The position numbers were made by a program, and so were the translations under genes. Shown piece by piece: positions 46,390 through 55,168 of a DNA stretch of 64,000 bases (the stretch's first letter is position 1; the number at the start of each line of letters is the position of its first letter). This DNA comes from Natronolimnobius baerhuensis. Its GTDB lineage: Archaea > Halobacteriota > Halobacteria > Halobacteriales > Natrialbaceae. Under the pieces are notes generated by a model, which was not told the DNA's origin, searched no databases, and saw only the letters and a list, made by a program, of their open reading frames with translations. The stretch is taken from NCBI RefSeq assembly GCF_002177135.1, contig NZ_MWPH01000003.1:558001-622000 (forward strand), given 5' to 3'.

Positions 46390-46590
46390 AGATGAGCCGA
46401 GTCGTCGCCCAGTATAAATATATGGCACCCAACTCATATATTCGGCGGCTCATTTTGCCACCTGTACTTACGCTTCCTGCGGTCACAACGCAAGGGTTGG
46501 TGATTGTTCTATAGTAACAACTGCAACGAGTACCACACTGATCGCCGATCCGTCTGGTGCACAGATGTGCAGTGAGTGTCAGTGGCTACG

Positions 46591-47175
46591 CTATTCGCCG
46601 CCGAACGCCACCTCGTCGCTGGTCGTCACCTCACCGAACAGCCAGTCTGCGTGCTCGAGGGCGTACTCGTGGTGGTCGTCTTCGATTGCGCCGATGCAGT
46701 CCTCGAGCAACAGCGGGCGGAAATCGCGCAGGCCGGCACTGCCCGCGCTGTGGAGCACGCAGACGTTCGCGAGCGTGCCACAGAACAGCAGATCGCGGAT
46801 GCCTCGAGCGCGTAACCAGCCCTCGAGTTCGGTCTTCTGAAACGCGTCGTACGTGTGTTTTTCGACGACGTGATCGGCCTCCTCGACGGGCAGTTCCTCG
46901 ACGACCTCGGCCTCCCACGAGCCCTCGAGGACGTGTTCGCCCCACTGCTCGAACTCGTCGTAGTAGTAGGCGTCCTCGAACTGCTCGGGCGGGTGGACGT
47001 CGCGGGTGTAGATAACGGATGCGCCGGCGTCGGTTGCTTGCGCGACCAACTCACCGATTGGCTCGATGACGTCTTCGCTGCCCGGCGCGTACAGCGCCCC
47101 GTCCGGATGACAGAAGCCGTTTTGCATGTCGACAACGACGACTGCGGTTCGGTCGGCCTCGAGCTCGAGTGTCAT
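46591..47175 (-). CDS. Isochorismatase-like cysteine hydrolase
   Basis: 194 residues. Catalytic triad: Asp in VVVVDMQNGF, Lys in VVEKHTYDAF and Cys in LANVCVLHSA. It is a nicotinamidase/isochorismatase-fold enzyme; nicotinamidase is a plausible function because a nicotinate phosphoribosyltransferase gene (50562) lies 3.4 kb away, and both would feed NAD salvage. The start at 47175 begins the conserved strand. Confidence 0.88.
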   Translation of the reverse strand: MTLELEADRTAVVVVDMQNGFCHPDGALYAPGSEDVIEPIGELVAQATDAGASVIYTRDVHPPEQFEDAYYYDEFEQWGEHVLEGSWEAEVVEELPVEEADHVVEKHTYDAFQKTELEGWLRARGIRDLLFCGTLANVCVLHSAGSAGLRDFRPLLLEDCIGAIEDDHHEYALEHADWLFGEVTTSDEVAFGGE

Positions 47176-47312
47176 ACGCGGGGCTACGAACGCGGGTGTG
47201 AAAACGTTCGCGACGGCGGCTGTGCTCGCCGGCCATTGCCAGACTGCGCCGCTCACCGTTCGACCAGCGGTCTTTTTGCAGCCGCGTCCGTACGCTGGCC
47301 TGTTCAGACCGA

Positions 47313-48947
47313 ATGACTCAGACGCGCACCCGTCTTCTCAGTGTCCTCGTTGTCGTCGTCGTTCTCGCCATCATCGGTGTCACAGCAGCCGGCATGGTGC
47401 CCGGCCTGCTGTCCGACGGCCCGGCCCCCGACAACGAGTCCGACGCCGAGTCGACATCCGACGACACCGCCTCCGACGCCCCTCCCGAGGACCGCCCTGA
47501 CGACCCCTCGACCACCGAGACGATTGGCTACGTTGACGGCTACTGGTACGACGATGACCTCGCGGTTGACGACCAGGACGACGCCGTTGTCGACGAAGCC
47601 GACCTCGAGTCGGTGATCTACCGCTCGATGGCTCGCGTCGAAGTTATCCGCGAGTTGCCGTTCGAAGACGAGGTTCCAGTCGACGTCATCTCTCGCGAGG
47701 AGTTTCACGAAGACAGTGACGACCTCTTCGTCGACGTGACCGCCGACGAGCGCCTGCAGGAAAACGCCAACTACGAGACGCTGTTTATGGTCGAACGCGA
47801 CGAGGACGCCGTCGACGCCATCGAAGCGATGTACGGCGGCACCGTCGGCGGCTACTACGACCCCGCAACCGACGAGGTCGTCATCGTCTCCGACAACCCG
47901 GAGACGCCCGAACTCGACGAAGTGATTCTCGGTCACGAACTGCTTCACGCCCTGCAGGACCAGCACTTCGACCTCTCGACGTTCGACCGCGAAACCATCG
48001 ATCAGGACAACGCCAAGAACGGCCTCATCGAAGGCGATGCGGTCTGGGTCGAAACCGAGTACGAACAGCGCTGTGGGGACGAATGGGCCTGTCTCCCGCC
48101 GACCGGCGACGCCGCCGAGCCACCCGAGCCGAACTGGGGCGTCTACCTCACCGTGTTCCAGCCCTACGAGGACGGCCCCGACTACCTCGAGTCCCTGTTA
48201 GACCAGGGCGGCTGGGACGCCGTCAACGACGCCTACGACGACCCGCCTGCGAGCAGTTCCGAAGTGATCCGCCCCGGCGACGAGCGCGCCCCGGCCGATA
48301 TCGCCGTCGAGGACCGCTCGAGCGACGACTGGCAGCAACTCGAGGTCAACGGCGGGGTGGCGAACGAAACCGTCGGCGAGGCCGGCATGGTCGCGATGTT
48401 CGGCGCTGGCGCACTCGAGACGGGCGAGCCAACGGTGATCGACCAGTCCGCACTCGTCGGCTTCGACCCCAGCCTCGAGTACGATCACGCCGTAACTGAC
48501 GGCTGGGCTGGCGACGAACTCGTCACCTACGTCAGCGATGATGGTCTCGCGGCCGAGGACCCGCTCGACGCCGTTTCCCACACCGGCTCCGTCTGGGAAA
48601 CCCGCTGGACCTCGAGCGAGGACGCCGAGCAGTTCTACGAGGGCTATCTCTACCTGCTCGAGGGCTACGGCGCAGAACCCGTCGAGGACCGACAGGACAC
48701 CTACGAAATCGAGGGCGACGCCTACCCTGGGGCGTACTATCTCGAGCATAGCGACGACGGCGACGGCGAGACGGTGACCATCGTCCGCGCGCCGTCGGTT
48801 GACGCACTCGAAGACATCGACGAGGGCGCTGCACCCGCGAGCGAGGATGCACTTACGGCCGGTCTGCTTTCACCTGTTGAGCCTGCCTCGCTGACACTGG
48901 CGGCCGTCTCATCTCACACGGGCGATGCTGGCGGCCTGCACCCGTGA
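47313..48947 (+). CDS. Hvo_1808 family surface protein, paralogue 1
   Basis: 544 residues. An N-terminal hydrophobic signal anchor (LLSVLVVVVVLAIIGVTAAGMV) precedes an Asp/Glu/Ser-rich linker and a large outside domain. A zinc-protease-like HExxH is present in ILGHELLHALQDQHF (about residues 210-224), with a candidate downstream Glu in NGLIEGDAVWVETEY. Matches the Hvo_1808 surface protein family. A second copy follows 63 bases later, so tandem duplication is likely. Peptidase function is inferred from the motif. Confidence 0.82.
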   Translation: MTQTRTRLLSVLVVVVVLAIIGVTAAGMVPGLLSDGPAPDNESDAESTSDDTASDAPPEDRPDDPSTTETIGYVDGYWYDDDLAVDDQDDAVVDEADLESVIYRSMARVEVIRELPFEDEVPVDVISREEFHEDSDDLFVDVTADERLQENANYETLFMVERDEDAVDAIEAMYGGTVGGYYDPATDEVVIVSDNPETPELDEVILGHELLHALQDQHFDLSTFDRETIDQDNAKNGLIEGDAVWVETEYEQRCGDEWACLPPTGDAAEPPEPNWGVYLTVFQPYEDGPDYLESLLDQGGWDAVNDAYDDPPASSSEVIRPGDERAPADIAVEDRSSDDWQQLEVNGGVANETVGEAGMVAMFGAGALETGEPTVIDQSALVGFDPSLEYDHAVTDGWAGDELVTYVSDDGLAAEDPLDAVSHTGSVWETRWTSSEDAEQFYEGYLYLLEGYGAEPVEDRQDTYEIEGDAYPGAYYLEHSDDGDGETVTIVRAPSVDALEDIDEGAAPASEDALTAGLLSPVEPASLTLAAVSSHTGDAGGLHP

Positions 48948-49010
48948 CGTCGGTGTTCTGCCAGCCGCCGGAGCGATGGACCTTTCCTCACCCCGTCGAA
49001 TGCACCGGGT

Positions 49011-50531
49011 ATGACGCGACTCAGGCTTTTCGCAGTCGTCTTTCTCGTCGTCCTCGCGGGCTGTTCGGTACCCGGCGCGCTCGACGAGTTCGACGACGAC
49101 CGCGAGGCCGGCCACATCGGCACCTACGCGTACGACGATGTTTTCGAGTTCGACGGCAGTGAGGGGCTGACCGAATCCGAACTCGAGGCCGTCAAATACC
49201 GGGCAATGACGCGGATCGAAGTCATCCGCGGGCTGCAGTTCGATCATGACGTCGATCTCGAGGTGATCGACAGAAGCGAGTATCGCACCCAGCGCGGCGA
49301 GAGCCCGCCAGCCTCGGCGTTCGAGAACGAACTCTGGCGCGGGATGTTCGTCGTCGACGGCGAGACGGACGTCAATCAGGCGCGCGATACGCTCTACGGT
49401 GGGGCGGTACAGGGATACTACACCAACAACCGCATCGTCATCATTACGGACGACACTGACGAGATTCGCGTCAATCGCGACACGCTCGTCCACGAACTCG
49501 TCCACGCACTCCAGGATCAGCGATTCGGCCTCGAGCGGACGGGCGAGACGCTCGACGCCCAGCGCGCGGAAACGGGTCTGATCGAAGGCGAGGCGAACTA
49601 TCTGCCACACCTGTACGCCGAGCGCTGTGACGACGACTGGCAGTGTCTCCCCGAAATCGGCGCGCCGGCAGATGCCGAACTCGAGGCAGACGATGAGGTT
49701 GATCCGGACGAGAGCGGTGACGACGCCGACGCCAGTGCTGACGCGGGTGACCTCGAGAGCCAGCCGTTCAACGTCGGCCTGTTCCTCTCGATTTACGCGC
49801 CCTACTCCGAGGGGCCAGCGTTCGTCGAGGCGCTTCACGACCGTGAGTCCGACTGGGGCGGCGTCGACCGCGCCTACGACGACCGACCGGCGAGTACCTC
49901 ACAGGTGATCCATCCCGAGCGGTATCCCGACGATGAACCGGTCACCGTGACGATTCCGGACCGCTCGAGCGACGAGTGGGAGCCGGCAACTATCGGGGAT
50001 GGGATGGCACAAACTGAGACGGTCGGCGAGGCCACGATCTTCGGTGCGCTCTGGACGAACGGCGCAATCGACCGGCCGCTGACGGAGGGTGCAACGACGC
50101 TCTCGCCGTACAACTATTCGGCCCCAGAAACCGACGGCTGGGCTGGCGATACGTTCCAGGTGTATCACGATACCGCCGACGAGAACCGGACTGGCCACGT
50201 CTGGGAACTCGCCTGGGAGAGCGCTGCCGACGCCGACGAGTTCGCCGGCGCCTACCGAACTGTGCTCGAGACCAACGACGCCGAGCGGGTCGACGACGCG
50301 ACCGGCGAGACGTATCGAATCGCCGACGGCGATGCCTTCGCGGGTGCGTACCGGCTTGCTGTCAGCGACGACACCGTCACGATCATCGGCGCGCCCACTG
50401 TCGATGATCTCGAGTCGATTCACGCCAGCGACTCGGTGGCCACGGCTGCGCTAGCTGGTGATCACAGCCACCCATCGGCCGCCCCGGCGACGGCCGCAAC
50501 CTCGATGGCGTCATCGATGGCAGACGGGTAG
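49011..50531 (+). CDS. Hvo_1808 family surface lipoprotein, paralogue 2
   Basis: 506 residues, clear paralogue of the preceding gene: RLFAVVFLVVLAGC gives a Sec signal with lipobox Cys, then VHELVHALQDQRFGL (HExxH) and TGLIEGEANYLPHLYAERC (downstream Glu). The C-terminal half shares GWAGD, HTGSVW/HVWELAWES and GAYRLAV-like elements with paralogue 1. It differs in anchoring (lipid rather than membrane helix). A T6 tract follows the stop. Confidence 0.82.
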   Translation: MTRLRLFAVVFLVVLAGCSVPGALDEFDDDREAGHIGTYAYDDVFEFDGSEGLTESELEAVKYRAMTRIEVIRGLQFDHDVDLEVIDRSEYRTQRGESPPASAFENELWRGMFVVDGETDVNQARDTLYGGAVQGYYTNNRIVIITDDTDEIRVNRDTLVHELVHALQDQRFGLERTGETLDAQRAETGLIEGEANYLPHLYAERCDDDWQCLPEIGAPADAELEADDEVDPDESGDDADASADAGDLESQPFNVGLFLSIYAPYSEGPAFVEALHDRESDWGGVDRAYDDRPASTSQVIHPERYPDDEPVTVTIPDRSSDEWEPATIGDGMAQTETVGEATIFGALWTNGAIDRPLTEGATTLSPYNYSAPETDGWAGDTFQVYHDTADENRTGHVWELAWESAADADEFAGAYRTVLETNDAERVDDATGETYRIADGDAFAGAYRLAVSDDTVTIIGAPTVDDLESIHASDSVATAALAGDHSHPSAAPATAATSMASSMADG

Positions 50532-50532
50532 C

Positions 50533-50538
50533 TTTTTT
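50533..50538 (+). terminator. T-tract after the Hvo_1808 pair
   Basis: Six T in a row directly after the stop codon of the second paralogue and before the nicotinate phosphoribosyltransferase gene. Confidence 0.45.
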
Positions 50539-50561
50539 GCGTCAGGCGGAAAGTCGCCCGT

Positions 50562-51722
50562 ATGTCACCACCGTTCGATACCGTCCCTGACGACGCAATT
50601 CTCGAGGGGCGTGCGACGGACGCCTACTTCGAGCGCACCCGGACGACGCTCGAGCACACCGGCAAGAATCCCCACGTGGTCGCCGAAGTAACTGCCGACC
50701 AGTTCCCAACGGGCGCGTTCGAGGTTTTCACGGGTATCAAAGACGTGGCGACGCTGTTCGAAGGCCGCGACGTCGATATCGACGCGCTCCCGGACGGGCA
50801 ACTGTTCGACGGCGGCCCCGTCATGCGAATCGAAGGGTCGTATCTCGAGTTTGCCGAACTCGAGACGTCACTGCTTGGCTTTCTCTCACAGCCGAGTGGC
50901 TTCGCGACGGCCGCACTCGAGGCGCGACTGGCCGCGCCCGACTCACAGGTGCTGTCGTTCGGTGCGCGCCACGTCCACCCCGCAATCGCCCCAACGGTCG
51001 AACGCGCCGCGTTGCTCGCCGGATTGGATGGCTTCTCACACATCGCCGCGGGCGAGGTGCTCGAGCGCGAACCGGGCGGGACGATGCCCCACGCGCTCAT
51101 GTTCTGCTTCGGTGAGGGGAATCAGGCAGAGGCCTGGACGGCCTTCGACGAGGCCGTTCCCGCAGACGTCCCCCGAATCGCACTCACCGACACCTTCTGG
51201 GACGAAAAAAGCGAGAGTCTGCTGGCCGCTGAGACGCTCGGCGACGACTTAGACGGCGTCCGCATCGACACCACCGGCTCCCGCCGCGGCGACTTCAGAC
51301 ACATCGCTCGAGAGGTCCGCTGGGAACTCGACGCGCGCGGCCACGAGGACGTCGATATCTTCTGTAGCGGCGGCCTCGAGCCCGAGACGATCCGCGAACT
51401 GCGCGACGTCGCCGACGGCTTCGGCGTCGGCAGTCACATCACCGGCGCACCATCCGTCGACTTCAGCCTCGATATCGTCGAACTAGATGGCGAACCGGTC
51501 TCCAAGCGCGGCAAACTCTCCGGCGTCAAAGAGGTCTATCGAACCGCAGACGGCGGTCACCACGTCGCACTGGCGAATCAAGAGGGGCCCGACGATGGGG
51601 AGGCACTGCTCGAGCCACTCATTCGCGGCGGCGAAATCGTCCGGGAGTTTGATCTCGAGGACGCAACTGAACGTTGTCTGGCTGACGCTGACGCGGTTGG
51701 ATTCAACGAATCAACGGATTGA
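50562..51722 (+). CDS. Nicotinate phosphoribosyltransferase
   Basis: 386 residues. Makes nicotinate mononucleotide from nicotinate and PRPP in NAD salvage. Characteristic features are TDAYFERTRTTLE near the N-terminus, the LSFGARHVHPAI region and the phosphate-binding IFCSGGLEPETIRELRD with GVGSHITGAP. It is the archaeal, shorter type. Stands alone with the small membrane gene 26 bases downstream. Confidence 0.93.
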   Translation: MSPPFDTVPDDAILEGRATDAYFERTRTTLEHTGKNPHVVAEVTADQFPTGAFEVFTGIKDVATLFEGRDVDIDALPDGQLFDGGPVMRIEGSYLEFAELETSLLGFLSQPSGFATAALEARLAAPDSQVLSFGARHVHPAIAPTVERAALLAGLDGFSHIAAGEVLEREPGGTMPHALMFCFGEGNQAEAWTAFDEAVPADVPRIALTDTFWDEKSESLLAAETLGDDLDGVRIDTTGSRRGDFRHIAREVRWELDARGHEDVDIFCSGGLEPETIRELRDVADGFGVGSHITGAPSVDFSLDIVELDGEPVSKRGKLSGVKEVYRTADGGHHVALANQEGPDDGEALLEPLIRGGEIVREFDLEDATERCLADADAVGFNESTD

Positions 51723-51747
51723 ACACTCTGGACTCAATCGATCCGAT

Positions 51748-52002
51748 ATGGAATCCGCCGCTCCGTCGGACACACGGCCATCCCGGACCGACATCGCGAA
51801 CCGGCTAACACTCCAACTGTTTGGCATCGGCCTTCTCGCTGTCTTGATCAGTGCGTTGGTCCCAGTTCTTCTCGGTCCGGTCGGCCCACTTGGGATGGTC
51901 CTCCTCTTGTTCCCGTACGGTCTCATCCTCTGGCTCGTCGTTCACGCTGTCTTCGCTGCGCTCGAGGATTTAATCCAGTTGAAACTCGCCGAACAATCCT
52001 GA
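51748..52002 (+). CDS. Small two-span membrane protein
   Basis: 84 residues: Ser/Arg-rich N-terminus, two long hydrophobic helices (LTLQLFGIGLLAVLISALVP and LGMVLLLFPYGLILWLVV), then a short amphipathic end. Same strand as and close to the nicotinate phosphoribosyltransferase gene. Family not recognised. Confidence 0.65.
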   Translation: MESAAPSDTRPSRTDIANRLTLQLFGIGLLAVLISALVPVLLGPVGPLGMVLLLFPYGLILWLVVHAVFAALEDLIQLKLAEQS

Positions 52003-52141
52003 CTCGAGTCGTCACTTCGCGTCCTCAAGGATGCTGCTACAGTGGTGTAACCGACACCGTCTGTGCTATCGCATGTTCTCGACGAACGATGCCCCCATCG
52101 TTCGTCTATACTGAGTCGGACTCCCCCAGCCCCTGTTTGTC

Positions 52142-52741
52142 TTAGACTTCTTCGATACTGCCGTCGGCCGCGCGCTCGCGGAAGACCTGCCCTTCGAACA
52201 GCGTGACGACGACGTCGTCGTCTTGCCAGGCTCCTGGCGCGAGTTTCGCCTTCCGGCAGGTGCGATCCAGATACTCGCGTGCGCTCCAGTTGTTCTCGAC
52301 TGGCACCGTCGGATAGAGCCACCCGCCCTCGCCGCCGTCGATGGCGACGCCGTGAGTTCCGACCTCGAGGTCGGCCAATGGGTCGTCCGTCAGGATGACG
52401 TTTCTGACGGTACAGACCGAGACGGTGAGATTCGACAGTTCAGAGGGACTCACTTCGGAGCCACAGGAGTCTTCGCTCGCGGCTTCGATTGCCGCGTCGA
52501 CGATGACGTGGCCGAGTTGGTCGTCCGAACGGTAGCCACCAGCACACCCGCGCAGGCTGCCCCGCCCGCGCGTTGACTCGAGGCGGACGAACGCGCCCGT
52601 CCGCTCGTAGAAGGCTTCCCGCATGCTGCCTGGTTGTTCTCGTTGCCCGTGTTGTACGTAAGATTCGAGGGATTCACGCGCGAGTTCGACCGCACGTGCC
52701 CCGTCTTCATAGGAGAGGTCGACGCCCTGTCGCTGGGACAT
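52142..52741 (-). CDS. AMMECR1 domain protein
   Basis: 199 residues. The signature LRGCAGGYR (family LRGCIG) is near residue 65, with SVCTVRNVILTDDPLADLEVGTHGVAI and LYPTVPVENNWSAREYLDRTCRKAKLA. AMMECR1 is found in archaea and eukaryotes; the archaeal protein is in some genomes next to MEMO-like proteins, but not here. Role unknown. The start was placed at 52741 (MSQRQGVDL). Confidence 0.9.
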   Translation of the reverse strand: MSQRQGVDLSYEDGARAVELARESLESYVQHGQREQPGSMREAFYERTGAFVRLESTRGRGSLRGCAGGYRSDDQLGHVIVDAAIEAASEDSCGSEVSPSELSNLTVSVCTVRNVILTDDPLADLEVGTHGVAIDGGEGGWLYPTVPVENNWSAREYLDRTCRKAKLAPGAWQDDDVVVTLFEGQVFRERAADGSIEEV

Positions 52742-52817
52742 ACAACAGTACATAGCAATGCCGCTCCTAAAACGCTTCCATTCGTTTCGAGAGCCAAACC
52801 ACCCTCATAATCGGGGA

Positions 52818-52829
52818 ACTTATTCACCT
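52818..52829 (+). promoter_or_regulatory. TATA-like element of RNase P RNA
   Basis: The sequence aacttattcacc, with a purine-rich ggggaa in front, lies about 22-27 bases before the predicted 5' end of the RNase P RNA. Confidence 0.45.
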
Positions 52830-52843
52830 TCAGCCACTACAGT

Positions 52844-53430
52844 TGGTGGGAGAGAGAGCCTGGCTGCCGCGGCGAACGTGTCGGCGACGACGCGTTCGTT
52901 TGCTGATGGCATCCCATCGGATTGCCCAACGCTCATACAGTGGCCCATCTCATTGAGATGCGCCACGTACGCGAGGAAAGTCCCCCCACCTGTTCGGGCA
53001 GGTGACCGGACGCAAGTCCGGAGTGGGAGACCACTGGCTCTGGAACAGAAACGACACGTCTTGGCCTGACCGATGATGCGTGCGAACCCAACCGAGAGGA
53101 CGGGGAGTGAACCCGCAGAGGGACACGCAGTCGTTCAGACTGTCAAGCAAGTGTGGTCGATATCGTGGTTCAAACCCACGAGTCACGAACGCGGTTCGAC
53201 ACGTCTCCGATGTGAGAACGTCGGGACATGAGACGACGGAAGTCGTCGACCACAGTCGGCGTGACTGGCCACACTTCGACGGCCAAGGATCGATGGAACG
53301 GCGAATCCTCACCGGTGCAAGTCCATGCCGTGGTAGCCCGAACACCCCACGGCTCGCTGTGAGCCGTGGACGGCGTGGACGCTTAGCCAAATGCCGGGAT
53401 GAACAGAAGGGGGCTTACTCCTCTCACCCA
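52844..53430 (+). ncRNA. rnpB: RNase P RNA
   Basis: Catalytic RNA that trims tRNA 5' ends. Conserved region I is seen as gcgaggaaagtcc (about 52970), the central GAACAGAAACGACAC block near 53043, the ggtgcaagtcc element near 53314 and conserved region V as aacagaagggggctta (near 53403). A P3-like hairpin (gtggc … gccac around 52939-52965) precedes region I. P2 can be formed by catccc (about 52910) with gggatg (about 53396). The outermost stem P1 pairs ggtgggag (52845-52852) with ctctcacc (53421-53428), which sets the ends. About 60 bases of extra sequence between P1 and P2 fold as a gcgaacg/cgttcg hairpin. The ends are therefore less sure than the core. Confidence 0.9.
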
Positions 53431-53562
53431 GTTTTACGTGTATAGCACACGCCCTACTGCCGCCTATACTATGAGTCACGTCTATCGATTCTCCGCGCAG
53501 CACTCGCCCCAAATATATTTGGAACGAGGCTTTTGCACCCATAGTCTACTATACGGATACGA

Positions 53563-53892
53563 ATGGAAACCGACGATATCTTCACCCTCCTCTCGAACGC
53601 GGATCGGCGTTGCGTCCTCGAGACACTGTATGAACGCGGTCCAATGACAGTTGACGAACTCGCCACCGAACTCGCATCCACCCCATCTGGGGCATCTGCT
53701 GACGTTGACCAACACGTTGCAGTTTCCCGTGCGAAAATCAGTCTCATCCACCAGCACTTGCCGCAGCTAGCCGACTACAGCGTTATCGACTATGCCGGTC
53801 CCGATGGCTCCGTCTCGCTCGAGAAAATCGACGAACTCGAGGACTACCTTGACGCCGGAGTGGCGCAGTCCCCGCTCGCAGCGATGCAGTAA
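53563..53892 (+). CDS. Winged-helix DNA-binding protein (DUF7344-like)
   Basis: 109 residues. The N-terminal helix-turn-helix is FTLLSNADRRCVLETLYERGPMTVDELATELA, the start of the haloarchaeal DUF7344/ArsR-like winged-helix domain. It continues with SLIHQHLPQLADYSVIDYAG, the wing and the recognition end. A linker with no Cys lies between. It is a probable transcription regulator. Convergent with the HalOD1 gene, 12 bases between stops. Confidence 0.85.
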   Translation: METDDIFTLLSNADRRCVLETLYERGPMTVDELATELASTPSGASADVDQHVAVSRAKISLIHQHLPQLADYSVIDYAGPDGSVSLEKIDELEDYLDAGVAQSPLAAMQ

Positions 53893-53904
53893 CGACGAAA
53901 ACGG

Positions 53905-54198
53905 CTACTCGGTCGCCGAGACGATAATGCGGTCGCCACCCTCGATAGCAATGTGGTAGTCGGCATAGAAAAAGGCCATCTCGAGGCCGGCTCCCTCGCG
54001 CTGGCGGTCGAACAGCGTATTGAGGGCGTCCGGATCGATGCTGTCATACAGCGGTGGCAATTCGATGGGATCCGTTCCAGTGGCTGTGGCAACGGCGTCG
54101 ATAACGGCTTCAGTAACCGACTGTTCGTCTGCAATATCGTATCGTACAAGAGTTCCTGCGGTGCCCGTTGATCCAGTCTGAGTGAGTGCAGATTCCAT
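53905..54198 (-). CDS. HalOD1 output domain protein
   Basis: 97 residues from the ATG at 54198. The HalOD1 domain, a haloarchaeal signalling output domain, is seen in SVTEAVIDAVATATGTDPIELPPLYDSIDPDALNTLF … AFFYADYHIAIEGGDRIIVS. It stands without receiver or sensor, as many do. A TATA-like gttatata element lies 30-40 bases before the start. Confidence 0.88.
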   Translation of the reverse strand: MESALTQTGSTGTAGTLVRYDIADEQSVTEAVIDAVATATGTDPIELPPLYDSIDPDALNTLFDRQREGAGLEMAFFYADYHIAIEGGDRIIVSATE

Positions 54199-54230
54199 AC
54201 GGCTTCTGCCTGAAAGGCAACATCCTTGTA

Positions 54231-54240
54231 TATAACGGTA
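54231..54240 (-). promoter_or_regulatory. TATA-like element of the HalOD1 gene
   Basis: On the minus strand the sequence reads gttatataca, roughly 35 bases upstream of the ATG at 54198; spacing fits a short-leader transcript. Confidence 0.5.
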
Positions 54241-54432
54241 CCTAAATCCGCGCATCTAACACATTAATAATTATAATAGTGGCGGTTGCCCAGCTCTATT
54301 CCACTTTTTTGAAGCGGTTAGTGGCAGTGTACAGGACCTTCGTTTTGCGGATTCAATTTTGCTCTCGAGATTGTTTTCTATTTATAAGTGTCCTCGTTGC
54401 TAACTGTCCTCCTGTTGTTGTCATGTTAGAAC

Positions 54433-54564
54433 TGTTCCAGGCGTGCAGCGTAATCGCATCTAGGCTGCAACTTATCTGCTCAAATCTCCGCGTCAGAGTT
54501 GCCTTTAGCACAGATTCTTCGCTTCGCTCGGCGTTGTTGTGTCGGTGAAAACGTCCTGACGGAG
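54433..54564 (+). repeat. Repeat unit A ending in tRNA-Arg 3' sequence
   Basis: Begins tgttccaggcgtgc and ends acgtcctgacggag. It is an imperfect direct copy of the unit at 54682-54816: both share gctgcaactt, ctgctcaaatctccgcgtc and the agcac-gat/ggact-cgct block. The last 13 bases equal the acceptor-strand end of the tRNA-Arg gene at 54804-54876 read on the plus strand. Confidence 0.75.
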
Positions 54565-54651
54565 TCTTACGCGAACGCAGTGAGCGTAAGGCACGTCAGG
54601 ACCGAACCAAAAGCGAGTGCTGAACAACGTGAAGCACTCGCGATAAGTGAG

Positions 54652-54674
54652 CGTCCTGACGGAGATTTGAACTC
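54652..54674 (+). repeat. Duplicate of tRNA-Arg 3' end
   Basis: 23 bases, cgtcctgacggagatt then tgaactc, are identical to 54804-54826, which is the discriminator, acceptor 3' strand and T-arm of tRNA-Arg (minus-strand gene). This is the length of a typical att site of integrative elements that use tRNA 3' ends. Confidence 0.75.
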
Positions 54675-54681
54675 GCCAAGA

Positions 54682-54816
54682 TGTTCCGGGCGTGCGGCGC
54701 AAAGCGCCGTTCCGGGCTGCAACTTGTCTGCTCAAATCTCCGCGTCGGAGTTTCCTTCAGCACGGACTGCTCGCTACGCTCGCAGTATTGTGCTGAAGAG
54801 AAACGTCCTGACGGAG
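54682..54816 (+). repeat. Repeat unit B running into the tRNA-Arg gene
   Basis: Second copy of the unit beginning tgttccgggcgtgcgg. It also carries ctgctcaaatctcc, the inverse of the T-arm sequence, and ends in the real tRNA-Arg 3' end. Similar arrangement but about one in six bases differ from unit A, so the duplication is not recent. Confidence 0.7.
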
Positions 54817-54876
54817 ATTTGAACTCCGGTCCCTGGCTCCGCAAGCCAAGAGGATAGTCCACTACCCTACCAGGAC
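54804..54876 (-). tRNA. tRNA-Arg (anticodon GCG)
   Basis: 73-base cloverleaf on the minus strand: acceptor GTCCTGG pairs with TCAGGAC (last pair G-U), discriminator G. The anticodon loop is TTGCGGA with anticodon GCG, which reads CGC and CGU. The T-arm GGAG-TTCAAAT-CTCC is standard. CCA is not encoded. Its 3' end is duplicated twice in the adjacent 250 bases, a mark of past integration events. Confidence 0.9.
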
Positions 54877-55168
54877 TCATCTATTCGTAACCGGGGGACT
54901 ATTAAAGCACTTTCGAAAGGGCTTCCCACTGAGGGTTGGGGGCGACAGCCATGGGTCACGTGGGCATGCGATCACTCGAGGCCTCCAGAGCTATCCTCGA
55001 GATGTACTCTCCACCACAGGCGCGGTTTTATATACGAAGGCGGGACCAACGGAGGCATGACCGCGACTGGTGATGGGTGTGGCGACGCCCGACTGCGACG
55101 CTCGAGGGGGGTGCGTTCACGCCGAATGGGCAATGTTTATGCGCGGGCTACCCATGCACGAGCATAGA

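Larger units (their letters stand above)
54199..54803. other. Gene-free scar zone with tRNA-derived repeats
   Basis: About 600 bases without a supported gene between HalOD1 and tRNA-Arg. It contains two imperfect copies of a roughly 130-base unit (54433-54564 and 54682-54816). Each ends in part of the tRNA-Arg 3' end, and there are inverted copies of the same segment. AT-rich DNA (54260-54430) precedes the repeats. Confidence 0.7.
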
